Shown piece by piece: positions 15,426 through 22,978 of a stretch of 32,228 bases of DNA (its first letter is position 1; every line of letters begins with the position of its first letter). The translations under genes were made by a program, and so were the position numbers. The stretch comes from Rickettsiales bacterium. GTDB lineage: Bacteria; Pseudomonadota; Alphaproteobacteria; Rickettsiales; UBA1997. The stretch covers positions 1 through 32,228 of the forward strand of contig JAQTXT010000003.1 of assembly GCA_028688645.1 (NCBI GenBank), read 5' to 3'. The notes under the pieces were generated by a model. It did not search any database. It was given only the letters and a program-made list of their open reading frames with translations, and had not been told where the DNA came from.

Positions 15426-15461
15426 TTTTGTTTAAAAATATAAAGTTTCTGATATAATATT
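15424..15461 (+). repeat. Non-coding copy of the TMD2 tail (junction copy D)
   Basis: Aligned to 13434-13470 at the end of TMD2 it matches at 34 of 38 columns: 16 identical bases (AATTTTGTTTAAAAAT), two G-to-A changes, AAGTTT, one change and one inserted base, then GATATAATATT. The insertion breaks the reading frame, so this copy cannot be coding. It begins at the end of the 19-bp repeat (15407-15425) and lies 54 bp before the first ATG of the kinase gene. Confidence 0.8.
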
Positions 15462-15514
15462 AAAAACAATATATAAATAATATAAAAAAGAAATTAATAC
15501 TTATAGGCGGAGCA

Positions 15515-16051
15515 ATGGGAGTTGGAAAAACAACACTTACCAAAGCATTTGTTCATAATGTTAAACAATCAGTTATGCTGGATGGTGATTGGTGTTGGGA
15601 GCAAGGTTGCGATTGGAATTATACGGATCAAAATAAAAAAATAGTTCTTGACAATATTTGCTATTTGCTAAATAATTTTATGAGGTCGGATACCATAAAT
15701 AATATTGTTTTATGTTGGATTTTGCATTTACCTGAAGTTCATAAAGAAATAATAGAAAGGTTGCAAAAACAAGGAAATGAATTTGATGTTTTTGATATTT
15801 CATTGATTTGTGATGATAAGACTTTGCAAGAGAGGATTTTAAAAAGAGTTAATAGTAATTCTGAAAAGTCATTTAAGCAAAATCAAGGAAATAATCAATA
15901 TTTTGAAGGTGCAAAAAGTAGAATGGAATGCTTGAAAAAATTAGATACAATTAAGATTGATGTTTCTGGTAAAACAGAGCAAGAAGTTTTGAATGAATTA
16001 ATTGGTATTGCAAATAGAAATAAGGATTTGGTTTTTTGGGACAAAAAATGA
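15515..16051 (+). CDS. P-loop kinase (AAA_33-like) lacking a usual start codon
   Basis: From the first ATG (15515) the protein starts MGVGKTTLTK, inside the Walker A loop. The in-frame codons just before it read KKKLILIGGA, the missing first strand and first Walker glycine of a GGAMGVGKTT loop, but no ATG, GTG or TTG precedes them before a stop upstream of 15464. Translation would need ATA (15482 or 15497) or the gene has lost its 5' end. Other features: MLDGDWCWEQG (21-31), DNICYLLNNF, a CWILHLPE strand and RILKRVNSN lid arginines. The DGDWCW family are small-molecule or nucleotide kinases of unknown substrate. It follows junction copy D and precedes REP-like repeats. Confidence 0.65.
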   Translation: MGVGKTTLTKAFVHNVKQSVMLDGDWCWEQGCDWNYTDQNKKIVLDNICYLLNNFMRSDTINNIVLCWILHLPEVHKEIIERLQKQGNEFDVFDISLICDDKTLQERILKRVNSNSEKSFKQNQGNNQYFEGAKSRMECLKKLDTIKIDVSGKTEQEVLNELIGIANRNKDLVFWDKK

Positions 16052-16092
16052 AAGAAAAATGTGGTAATTCAGTTTTAAATTGCATCGTCGCT

Positions 16093-16208
16093 TGGATTCC
16101 CGCCTTTGCGGGAATGACAGGAAGAAGGAGACACTGGATTCCCGCCTTCGCGGGAATGACAGCTCCATTCAGTTCAGTAATTGTCATTCCCGCGAAGGCG
16201 GGAATCCA
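16093..16208. repeat. Three REP-like palindromic units
   Basis: Three near-identical 27-bp units: 16093-16119 and 16135-16161 in direct orientation, and 16182-16208 inverted. Each has the core ATTCCCGC-CT-T/C-GCGGGAAT palindrome flanked by TGG and GACA. Units two and three together form one large inverted repeat. When translated they give the well-known VIPAKAGIQ/WIPAFAGMT strings that litter genome annotations. They fill most of the 198 bp between the kinase and the DUF5662-like gene. No repeat-mobilising enzyme is in the window. Confidence 0.95.
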
Positions 16209-16249
16209 ACCAATTTTAAATTTAAAAAATAATTTAATAAAAGGCTAAA

Positions 16250-16783
16250 ATGTTAAGAGAGGAAAAATTAAATCATTATATTGAGAGAACACTACGACAT
16301 AGTCACGATGTGGCGAACTTGTTGTTTACGATAACAAAACACTTGAATGAATTATCATTTAAGGTTGATAGGTATGAGTTGCTGAAAAGGGCTATTTCTC
16401 ATGATACAGATAAATTTTCTTTTGATTTTTTAAATGCAGCAGTTGATTCATTTGATTTTAAAGATGAAATCACAGAAGAAAGAAAAAGAAAAACGGAAGA
16501 AATACTTGATAGGCATTATATTTCTAATTCACATCATGCAGAATACCATATTACCAATAATATTCCATTAAGTAATGAAGATATTTGCGAGATGGCTTGT
16601 GATTGGATAAGTTCACATAGAAAAGATAATCCAGAGTTGATAGAAAGTGCTAGTGGTATGAAAGAAAAATTTGATAACTATTCCGAAAAAAATAGTAAAA
16701 AATATTTGTTTTTTAAAGATTATAGAGAAAAGTTTTTTGAAGTTTACGATTTATTAGAAAAATTACAAGTAATTAATAAATAG
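16250..16783 (+). CDS. DUF5662-like helical protein with HD-type metal motifs
   Basis: 177 mostly helical residues. The motif set resembles DUF5662, common in phage and mobile DNA: an early H-x-x-D-V helix (HSHDVANLL), SHDTDKFSFDF with H51-D52, NSHHAEYH (93-100), and EMACDW (114-119) followed by a helix ending FFKDYREKFFEVY. The His/Asp arrangement suggests metal binding and possibly HD-like phosphohydrolase chemistry, but no activity is established. AAAGG precedes the ATG. The stop is 9 bp from the ATPase gene. It is the last cargo gene before the ATPase. Family assignment is by motif only. Confidence 0.55.
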   Translation: MLREEKLNHYIERTLRHSHDVANLLFTITKHLNELSFKVDRYELLKRAISHDTDKFSFDFLNAAVDSFDFKDEITEERKRKTEEILDRHYISNSHHAEYHITNNIPLSNEDICEMACDWISSHRKDNPELIESASGMKEKFDNYSEKNSKKYLFFKDYREKFFEVYDLLEKLQVINK

Positions 16784-16792
16784 GGAGCGAAA

Positions 16793-17551
16793 ATGCAAAA
16801 TGAAGAAGTAAAAAGTGAAAAGATGGTTTTTGATGATTTCAATTTAGAAATTGAACCAAGAACTAAGGTTGGTTTAGTTGGTTATTCGGGTAGTGGAAAA
16901 TCTACATTGATTAATTTATTGATGAGGTTCTTTGATATAAAGGACAGAAATGGTGGAATTGAAATTGATGGCCAAGATATAAGGGATGTTAGCCAAGAAA
17001 GCCTTCGTCAAAATATCTCCTACATTCCTCAAGACCCTATCCTCTTCCACAGAACAATAAAAGAGAACATTGCCTATGGTAAACCTAATGCCACAGATGA
17101 GGAAATAATAGAAGCAAGTAAAAAAGCTTGTTGTTATGACTTCATAAATGAACTTGAAAATAAGTATGACACATTAGTAGGAGAAAGAGGCGTCAAATTA
17201 TCAGGAGGACAAAGGCAAAGAATAGCTATTGCAAGGGCTATACTTAAAAATTCTCCAATTTTAATTCTTGATGAGGCAACAAGTGCATTAGATAGTATTA
17301 CAGAAAAAGAAATTCAAATAGCTTTAAAGAATTTAATGGAAAATAAAACTGTAATAGCAGTTGCTCATAGATTATCTACACTAGATAATATGGATAGAAT
17401 AGTTGTTCTTGATAAAGGAAAAATAATTGAAGATGGTACGAAAGATGAGCTATTGAATATTAGGGGTGGTTTGTTTAAGAAGATGTGGAGTATGCAGAAA
17501 GATGGAGTTATTAGGGATGAACCAAAGACAAATGAGGAGTATGAAAAATAA
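16793..17551 (+). CDS. Stand-alone ABC exporter ATPase domain without an A-loop
   Basis: 252 residues with every ATPase motif after the A-loop: Walker A GYSGSGKST (30-38), Q-loop Q80 in IPQDPILFHRTIKENIAYG, signature LSGGQRQR (136-143), Walker B ILILDEATSALD with D160-E161, D-loop, and H-loop H192 in VAHRLST. The family's first strand and A-loop tyrosine (F-x-x-V-x-F-x-Y) are absent; residues 1-29 contain no Tyr. That segment is instead carried by the C-termini of TMD1-4. GGGAG lies five bases before ATG, so it is translated on its own. Around 16990-17100 it uses more C-ending codons than its neighbours. It overlaps TMD3 by 11 bp. Export substrate unknown. Confidence 0.88.
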   Translation: MQNEEVKSEKMVFDDFNLEIEPRTKVGLVGYSGSGKSTLINLLMRFFDIKDRNGGIEIDGQDIRDVSQESLRQNISYIPQDPILFHRTIKENIAYGKPNATDEEIIEASKKACCYDFINELENKYDTLVGERGVKLSGGQRQRIAIARAILKNSPILILDEATSALDSITEKEIQIALKNLMENKTVIAVAHRLSTLDNMDRIVVLDKGKIIEDGTKDELLNIRGGLFKKMWSMQKDGVIRDEPKTNEEYEK

Positions 17552-18611
17552 TAGCAAAATACCTAGCAAAGTAATACCATTTATATGGTATTTTGTGAAA
17601 AGTTGTAAATTTAAAATATTGCAGGTTTATTTAATTTCTGCAATTAACGATATTGCCTACTTGTTTGGTGGTGCTTATGTTTATAAATTATTATCTAATC
17701 ATGCCAATTCAAATACTTTAAATTTTGAAAATGATTTAATTTATGCTATATTTTTTGTTTATACAGCAGTAAATTATACTTTTACTTTATTTTTAATTAA
17801 ATCTGCTGATACAAAATGGCGAAATAGTGTTGAATTTAATATAGGAATGAAATTATTTATTAATACTATTAAGCATGAAATTTCTTACTTTAACAACAAT
17901 TTAAGCGGAAATTTGGCTGTAAAAATTAGTAATGTTGTATACAATGTGGACGAAATATTTAAAAAATTATACTATGTTATATTCAATAATTTAACATTTT
18001 TTGTTGGTTTAGCTATATTTTGGACTATTTCAATTTGGCTATTTATATTTGCATTTGTGTGGTTTATATCTTTTTATGTGGTTTTAATAATATTGAAAAA
18101 GAAAATAAGTCAAGCCGCAGAAGAAAATGCAAAAGAAAAAAGTAAATCAACAGGTATTATAAATGATTGTTTCACAAATATTAGCAATATTAAAATGTTT
18201 GCTAATGAAAGAAAAGAATTTAGAACAATTAAAAAACAGAGTTTAAATATTTTAAGAAGTGAAGCCAAAATTTTATTTGTTAAAAACAAAATGTCATTAG
18301 TTCTTTATTTGTTTGCATGTGGATTTATTTTTGGAACGGTTGCTATAACATTTATAGAATTTAAGAAAGGTTTGATTGATCTAGGAACTATTATGTTCGT
18401 TTTAAGTTATTCTTCTTTCATGGGCTGGTTTGTTATGAATGCTATAAGAAGATTAATGGATATAATTAGTAGCTGTGGAGTGATTAATGACGCACTAAAA
18501 CTATTAACTCAACCTATAAAAATTAATGACAAAACAAAAACCGAAAAAATAGTAGTTAATGAGGGAAGAATTATATTTAAAAATGTGAGGTTTAGTTATG
18601 CAGGAGAATAA
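17541..18611 (+). CDS. ABC exporter membrane domain ending at the A-loop (TMD3)
   Basis: The start is the ATG at 17541 inside the end of the ATPase gene, with GAGGAG five bases to one base before it; an upstream frame from 17466 merely reads through the ATPase in another phase. 356 residues with six hydrophobic segments, SYFNNNLSGNLAVKI and NDCFTNISNIKMFANERKE. It ends NEGRIIFKNVRFSYAGE (A-loop Y353). Its last 14 bases overlap TMD4, whose ATG is made from the tyrosine codon and the next base. Translational coupling to the ATPase gene before it makes TMD3 the most likely partner of that ATPase. Confidence 0.85.
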   Translation: MKNNSKIPSKVIPFIWYFVKSCKFKILQVYLISAINDIAYLFGGAYVYKLLSNHANSNTLNFENDLIYAIFFVYTAVNYTFTLFLIKSADTKWRNSVEFNIGMKLFINTIKHEISYFNNNLSGNLAVKISNVVYNVDEIFKKLYYVIFNNLTFFVGLAIFWTISIWLFIFAFVWFISFYVVLIILKKKISQAAEENAKEKSKSTGIINDCFTNISNIKMFANERKEFRTIKKQSLNILRSEAKILFVKNKMSLVLYLFACGFIFGTVAITFIEFKKGLIDLGTIMFVLSYSSFMGWFVMNAIRRLMDIISSCGVINDALKLLTQPIKINDKTKTEKIVVNEGRIIFKNVRFSYAGE

Positions 18612-19656
18612 ACTACCAAATAAATTACTACCATTTTTATGGATTTTTTTGAAAAAGTATAAAATTGCTTTTTATTCTATGCTATTTGTTGGAATATTAT
18701 TAGGAGATAGCGGTTGGTTTTTTGTATCTCCTTATATTTTGAAAGCTTTTGTAAATGGTTTAACTGATGGGACTTTATCAACATTACATGGATTAATATT
18801 AATATTTGCCTATTCTTTTGCTGATTTAATGCCACTATTTGATATAATGGTTAATTACTTACAATTTAATTCACTAGTAAGAGCTATTGAAGATATAAGA
18901 CAAGGAATTTTTAAATATTCATTGAAACAATCTACTAACTTTTTTAATGCAAACTATAGCGGAAATTTAACAAGTAAAATTGTCTCCATAACAAACACTT
19001 TATTGTCCTCAAATCAACAATTTATTTTTGGTATTAGAATGATAGTTTTATTCGCTATCTTAGTAATTATACTTTCAAGTGTTAGAATTGTATTTGGATT
19101 TTTAGCAATAATTTGGCTAGTTTTATATTATTTCTTAAATTTTCATTTTATTAAAAAAATTAATAAACAATCAATGATAATTCAAAATATTAGTAATAAT
19201 ATTAATGGGTTAATCACAGATGATTTTGTTAATGCAACCAATATAAAAGCTTTTTCTTCTATAACACAAGAAAGAAAAAAAATAAGTAGTATTTTAAGGG
19301 AATTGCTAAATGCCAAAATCAAATTAGCAAAATTTGAGAAAATATCAAATTTATCAATATTTTTAATCAATTTTTCAATTATTTCTGTAATTATGGCAAT
19401 ATCATTATCAATGACAGTCAATAAGCAAATGAATGCTGGCGAGTTTTTCTTTATGCTTGAAATAGCTAGAAAATTGGGAATGATGTCAGGTTATGTTTTG
19501 CAAGCCCTTAATGATAGCACAAAAAGTATTTCCACAATAAAAGAAAATCTTAATCTTATAACTGATGATGTTGAGATAAAAGACAAGCCAAATGCTGAAA
19601 AATTAAGTGTTAATGATGGTAAGATTATTTTTAAAAATATAAAATTTAAATATTAA
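18598..19656 (+). CDS. ABC exporter membrane domain ending at the A-loop (TMD4)
   Basis: 352 residues with six hydrophobic segments, FFNANYSGNLTSKIVS and TDDFVNATNIKAFSSITQERK. It ends NDGKIIFKNIKFKY; the A-loop tyrosine (Y352) is the final residue. The start overlaps TMD3 by 14 bp, and the GTGAGG inside the TMD3 tail codons probably serves as its ribosome-binding site. It is the most divergent of the four membrane domains and the last gene of the block; parB begins 72 bp later. No ATPase domain follows. Confidence 0.85.
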   Translation: MQENKLPNKLLPFLWIFLKKYKIAFYSMLFVGILLGDSGWFFVSPYILKAFVNGLTDGTLSTLHGLILIFAYSFADLMPLFDIMVNYLQFNSLVRAIEDIRQGIFKYSLKQSTNFFNANYSGNLTSKIVSITNTLLSSNQQFIFGIRMIVLFAILVIILSSVRIVFGFLAIIWLVLYYFLNFHFIKKINKQSMIIQNISNNINGLITDDFVNATNIKAFSSITQERKKISSILRELLNAKIKLAKFEKISNLSIFLINFSIISVIMAISLSMTVNKQMNAGEFFFMLEIARKLGMMSGYVLQALNDSTKSISTIKENLNLITDDVEIKDKPNAEKLSVNDGKIIFKNIKFKY

Positions 19657-19728
19657 AAATATTTCTAATAAGTTGAAAAATAATATTTTTATTCTACAAT
19701 CTTTCCAAGACTTATATATCGTTAAAAA

Positions 19729-20625
19729 ATGAATAGTACAAACAAGTTAGGTAAAGGTTTAAGTTCGCTGTTAGGTGAAAAAAAATTGAATTTGAGTTCA
19801 AGTTTGATGAGTATTGATTTAACTGCTGAAAAAATACAATTAATATCTATTGAATTATTAAGGCCAAATAGATTTCAACCTAGAAAATTTTTTAATGATG
19901 AAGAGTTAAGAGAATTATCTTTATCTATAAAAGAATATGGAATTCTACAGCCAATTGTTGTTAGAAAATTAGCTGAGGATTTAAGCAAGTTTGAAATTAT
20001 TGCTGGTGAAAGAAGATTTAGAGCCAGTAAAATAGCAGGTCTTGAAACCGTTCCTGCGATTGTTAAAGATTTTAATGATAAAGATGTTTTAAGTTTAGCA
20101 ATTATTGAAAATATTCAAAGAAGTGATCTTTCTGTTATGGAAGAGGCTGAGGCTTATTTTATGTTGATGAAAGATTTTAATTACACTCAACAAGATGTAG
20201 CTAACTTTGTTGGCAAAAGTAGAAGTCATGTTGCAAATATTATAAGATTGCTTGATTTGCCTCAAGAAGTAAAAGAATTATTATATCAGAAAAAAATAGA
20301 TATGGGACATGCAAGAGCATTAATTAATTGCGACAGAGCTGTTGAAATTGCTAGTACTATTGTTGATGCTAATTTGAGCGTAAGGGAAACTGAAAAATTA
20401 GTTAGAGATTATAATCAAGAAAAAATCAATCTAAAAAGAAATGCAAAAAAAGCCCAGATTTCAATGCTTAATAGGGAGTATTTTAAAAGAGTTGAAAAAG
20501 GTCTATTTGAAAAAATTAATTTAAAATCAAAAATTGATTTTGATAATCAAAAGAAAAAAGGTAAAATTGTTATAAACTATAATTCGATAGAACAGTTAGA
20601 AGAATTCTTGAAAAAAATCAAGTAA
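19729..20625 (+). CDS. parB: Chromosome-partitioning protein ParB
   Basis: 298 residues of ParB/Spo0J type: the N-terminal KLGKGLSSLLGE ParA-stimulating segment, the CTPase/sulfiredoxin-fold domain with NRFQPRKFF and IAGERRFRASKIAG (GERRFR at 93-98), NIQRSDLSVMEEAEAY, then the helix-turn-helix YTQQDVANFVGKSRSHVANIIRLL that binds parS, and a C-terminal dimer domain. It would load at parS near the origin and slide as a CTP-dependent clamp. ParA normally lies directly upstream; here the ABC block ends 72 bp before it and no parA is in the window. I see no sequence resembling the TGTTNCACGTGAAACA parS site. Confidence 0.95.
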   Translation: MNSTNKLGKGLSSLLGEKKLNLSSSLMSIDLTAEKIQLISIELLRPNRFQPRKFFNDEELRELSLSIKEYGILQPIVVRKLAEDLSKFEIIAGERRFRASKIAGLETVPAIVKDFNDKDVLSLAIIENIQRSDLSVMEEAEAYFMLMKDFNYTQQDVANFVGKSRSHVANIIRLLDLPQEVKELLYQKKIDMGHARALINCDRAVEIASTIVDANLSVRETEKLVRDYNQEKINLKRNAKKAQISMLNREYFKRVEKGLFEKINLKSKIDFDNQKKKGKIVINYNSIEQLEEFLKKIK

Positions 20626-20648
20626 TAGTTGAGAGCAATGGAGGACAA

Positions 20649-21482
20649 ATGTCAAAAATAGATATTTTTATAGCTTTGCTTATAAATTTTATTTGGGGAT
20701 CTTCGTTTGCATTTGCTGGTTATGCAATGTCCTTTTATACACCAGTTTTTTTATATTCGCTGAGATTTCTTATAACTGGTTTAGCAACAACTCCATTCAA
20801 TAATTTTCCAAAAGCCGCTATAAAAAAGATTTTTTTAATTTCAATCTTTGAAAGTATCATGCTTTATGGTATAGCACTAGTAATTAAAAATGTAGATTCT
20901 TCAACTTCAGCTATTTTATCAAGATTAGATATAATTTTTACAATAATTTTAGGTTTTGTTTTTTTAAATGAAAAAATAAATATTAGAATAATTTTTGGTG
21001 TTTTATTGTCTTTTTTCGGTGCTTATATTTTATCTGGCGGAATTCAAGCAAATAATTTAAAATATATAATTCTATTGATTTTTTGCTGTATTTTCAGTGC
21101 TATAGCAAATATATTAACAAAAACAATTAAAGGTGTTGATAATAGAGGAATAGTTTCATGGATGTCTTTATTTATTGGAATTGAATTACTAGTTGTTTCT
21201 TTATTAACGGAACATACTTTAATAATAAAAACATTAAATTTAAAGGCTATACTGCTTACTTTATATCTAGGAATAGTACCATGTTATTTTGCTTATTTGG
21301 GTTTATATCGTTTGTTGAGAAAATATGATACAACGAAAGTTATGCCTTATAATTTTATAAGACCAGTTTTAGCAATCTTTGCTGGATTTATACTTTTAAA
21401 TGAAACAATTACAATTTACAAAATTTTAAGCTGTACTCTCATAATTTTAGGAATTGTAATTTCACAGAGTGGGAAAAAATGA
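20649..21482 (+). CDS. EamA/DMT-family transporter
   Basis: 277 residues with about ten transmembrane helices arranged as two EamA repeats. The first begins IDIFIALLINFIWGSSFAFAGY and contains SSTSAILSRLDIIFTIILGFVFLNEKI; the second contains YFAYLGLYRLLRKYDTTKV and VLAIFAGFILLNETITIYKILSC. Such drug/metabolite carriers export amino acids or other small metabolites; substrate cannot be predicted. GGAGG lies five bases before the ATG. It overlaps yraN by 4 bp, so parB, this gene, yraN and murG look co-transcribed. Confidence 0.88.
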   Translation: MSKIDIFIALLINFIWGSSFAFAGYAMSFYTPVFLYSLRFLITGLATTPFNNFPKAAIKKIFLISIFESIMLYGIALVIKNVDSSTSAILSRLDIIFTIILGFVFLNEKINIRIIFGVLLSFFGAYILSGGIQANNLKYIILLIFCCIFSAIANILTKTIKGVDNRGIVSWMSLFIGIELLVVSLLTEHTLIIKTLNLKAILLTLYLGIVPCYFAYLGLYRLLRKYDTTKVMPYNFIRPVLAIFAGFILLNETITIYKILSCTLIILGIVISQSGKK

Positions 21483-21841
21483 AATCTAAAAAACAAAAAT
21501 CTTATTATTTTGGTATATTTGCTGAATATCTGGTTATAATAATATTATTTTTTAAAGGCTATAAATTTATAAGAAGAAGATATAAAACAAAACTCGGCGA
21601 GATTGATTTAATATTTACAAAAGGTATGAATTTAATCGCACTTGAAGTAAAAGCAAGAAAAAATAAAAATATTGAAATTGGTGAAGTGGTTTCTTATAAA
21701 CAATATCAAAGAATTTTGAATGCGACAAAATTATTCTTGAATAAAAATAAAAAATATTCTAATTTTAACATAAGAATTGATGTTGCATTAGTTAACAGTA
21801 TATTTAAAATAGAACACATCAAAAATATTTGGACTGAATAA
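21479..21841 (+). CDS. YraN/UPF0102 nuclease-like protein
   Basis: 120 residues with the Holliday-junction-resolvase-like PD-(D/E)xK core: FAEYLVIIILFFKGYKFIRRRY, then KLGEIDLIF (D43) and LIALEVKAR (E56-x-K58). Family members have a GExxA helix; here it is GIFAEY, with E15. The cellular role of the family is not settled. It overlaps the EamA transporter by 4 bp and ends one base before murG. Confidence 0.9.
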   Translation: MKSKKQKSYYFGIFAEYLVIIILFFKGYKFIRRRYKTKLGEIDLIFTKGMNLIALEVKARKNKNIEIGEVVSYKQYQRILNATKLFLNKNKKYSNFNIRIDVALVNSIFKIEHIKNIWTE

Positions 21842-21842
21842 A

Positions 21843-22949
21843 ATGAAAGAAAAAAGAATAAAACCTAAGATTTTTTTAGCAACAGGTGGCTCTGGCGGTC
21901 ATATTTTTCCAGCTCTTTCAGTGGCAAATGAACTTACCAAAGATAGCTTTAGTGTTTGTGTTATAGCAGATAAAGTTTTCGAAAAATATGCAAATAATAA
22001 TATAAACAATAGAATTATAAATGCTGGTAAAACTTTACATTCATTTTCTGATATTAAAGAAATTATCAAAGGTGTTTTTCAATCTAGGCATTTAATTAAA
22101 CAAGAAAAACCTAATTTAGTTGTCGGATTTGGAAGTTATGCAACACTGCCAGTATTGATAGCTTGCTTACTAACAAAAACTCCATTTATACTTCATGAGC
22201 AAAATACTTATATTGGAAAAATTAATAAACTATTTGCGAGATATGCAAAAAAAGTAATGACAAGCTATCACGAATTATATGGTATTAATTATAATGATAT
22301 GGAAAAGATTATCTATACTGGTAGCCCAGTAAGAAAAGAAATTCAAAAACTAAATAATATACTATATAAATATCCTGTGGAAGAAAAATTTAATGTTCTA
22401 ATTACAGGAGGTAGCTCTGGTGCCGAAATATTCAGTGAATATTTACCTAAAATTTTCGATTTTAGTCATAAAGGTGAACAAAAAAAGATAAAAGTATATC
22501 ATCAAGTAAGAGAAGAATATTTAGATCAAGTAAAAGAATATTATAAAAAAATTAATGTAGAAGCTATAGTATCAACATTTTTTAAAAATATGGATGAATT
22601 ACTTGAAAAATCCCATTTGATTATTGGTAGATCTGGTAGTGGAACATTAAATGAAACTGCGATTGCAGGAAAACCTAGTATTTTAATACCATTAAAAAAT
22701 TCAGCAAATAATCATCAAGAAATCAATGCTAAAATGTTTGAAAAAAATGGGGCTAGTATAGTTGTGCTTGAAAAGAATTTTAATATAAAAGATTTTCAAA
22801 AAACATTTTTTGATTTAGTGAAAAATAGAGAATTGCTAGAAAGTATGGCAAAGAATGCTAAAAGTATAGCCGTAGTTGATGCTGATGTTCAAATTGCAAA
22901 TGTAATAATAGACATTTTACATTACAATCAAAATATTACACAAGAATAG
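21843..22949 (+). CDS. murG: UDP-GlcNAc:lipid I N-acetylglucosaminyltransferase
   Basis: MurG makes lipid II on the inner face of the membrane. The 368-residue GT-B enzyme begins IFLATGGSGGHIFPALSVA (G-loop 1), then VVGFGSYATLPVLIA, FILHEQNTYIGKINK, the linker TGSPVRKEI, G-loop 3 LITGGSSGAEIFSEYLP, SHLIIGRSGSGTLNE, and IPLKNSANNHQEINAKMF. All nucleotide-sugar and acceptor motifs are present. It closes the parB-EamA-yraN-murG run and is followed by a terminator shared with the convergent decarboxylase gene. Confidence 0.95.
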   Translation: MKEKRIKPKIFLATGGSGGHIFPALSVANELTKDSFSVCVIADKVFEKYANNNINNRIINAGKTLHSFSDIKEIIKGVFQSRHLIKQEKPNLVVGFGSYATLPVLIACLLTKTPFILHEQNTYIGKINKLFARYAKKVMTSYHELYGINYNDMEKIIYTGSPVRKEIQKLNNILYKYPVEEKFNVLITGGSSGAEIFSEYLPKIFDFSHKGEQKKIKVYHQVREEYLDQVKEYYKKINVEAIVSTFFKNMDELLEKSHLIIGRSGSGTLNETAIAGKPSILIPLKNSANNHQEINAKMFEKNGASIVVLEKNFNIKDFQKTFFDLVKNRELLESMAKNAKSIAVVDADVQIANVIIDILHYNQNITQE

Positions 22950-22978
22950 ATTCAACAGATTTTATAAATCTATTTAAC

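Noticed and set aside
14090-15515. CRISPR array or integron attC sites
   Set aside because: The repeats are few, unevenly spaced, separated by whole genes, and lack both spacer regularity and attC-type imperfect hairpins; no cas or integrase gene is present.
15951-16248. Overlapping open frames on both strands rich in VIPAKAGIQ and WIPAFAGMT
   Set aside because: They are translations of the REP-like palindromes; such strings are a well-known annotation artefact.
17466-17540. Extended N-terminus of TMD3 inside the ATPase gene
   Set aside because: It is the ATPase 3' end read in another phase; ATG 17541 follows GAGGAG and matches the sister starts.
19657-20648. parS-like site near parB
   Set aside because: I found nothing resembling the 16-bp parS palindrome in either flank or in the gene.
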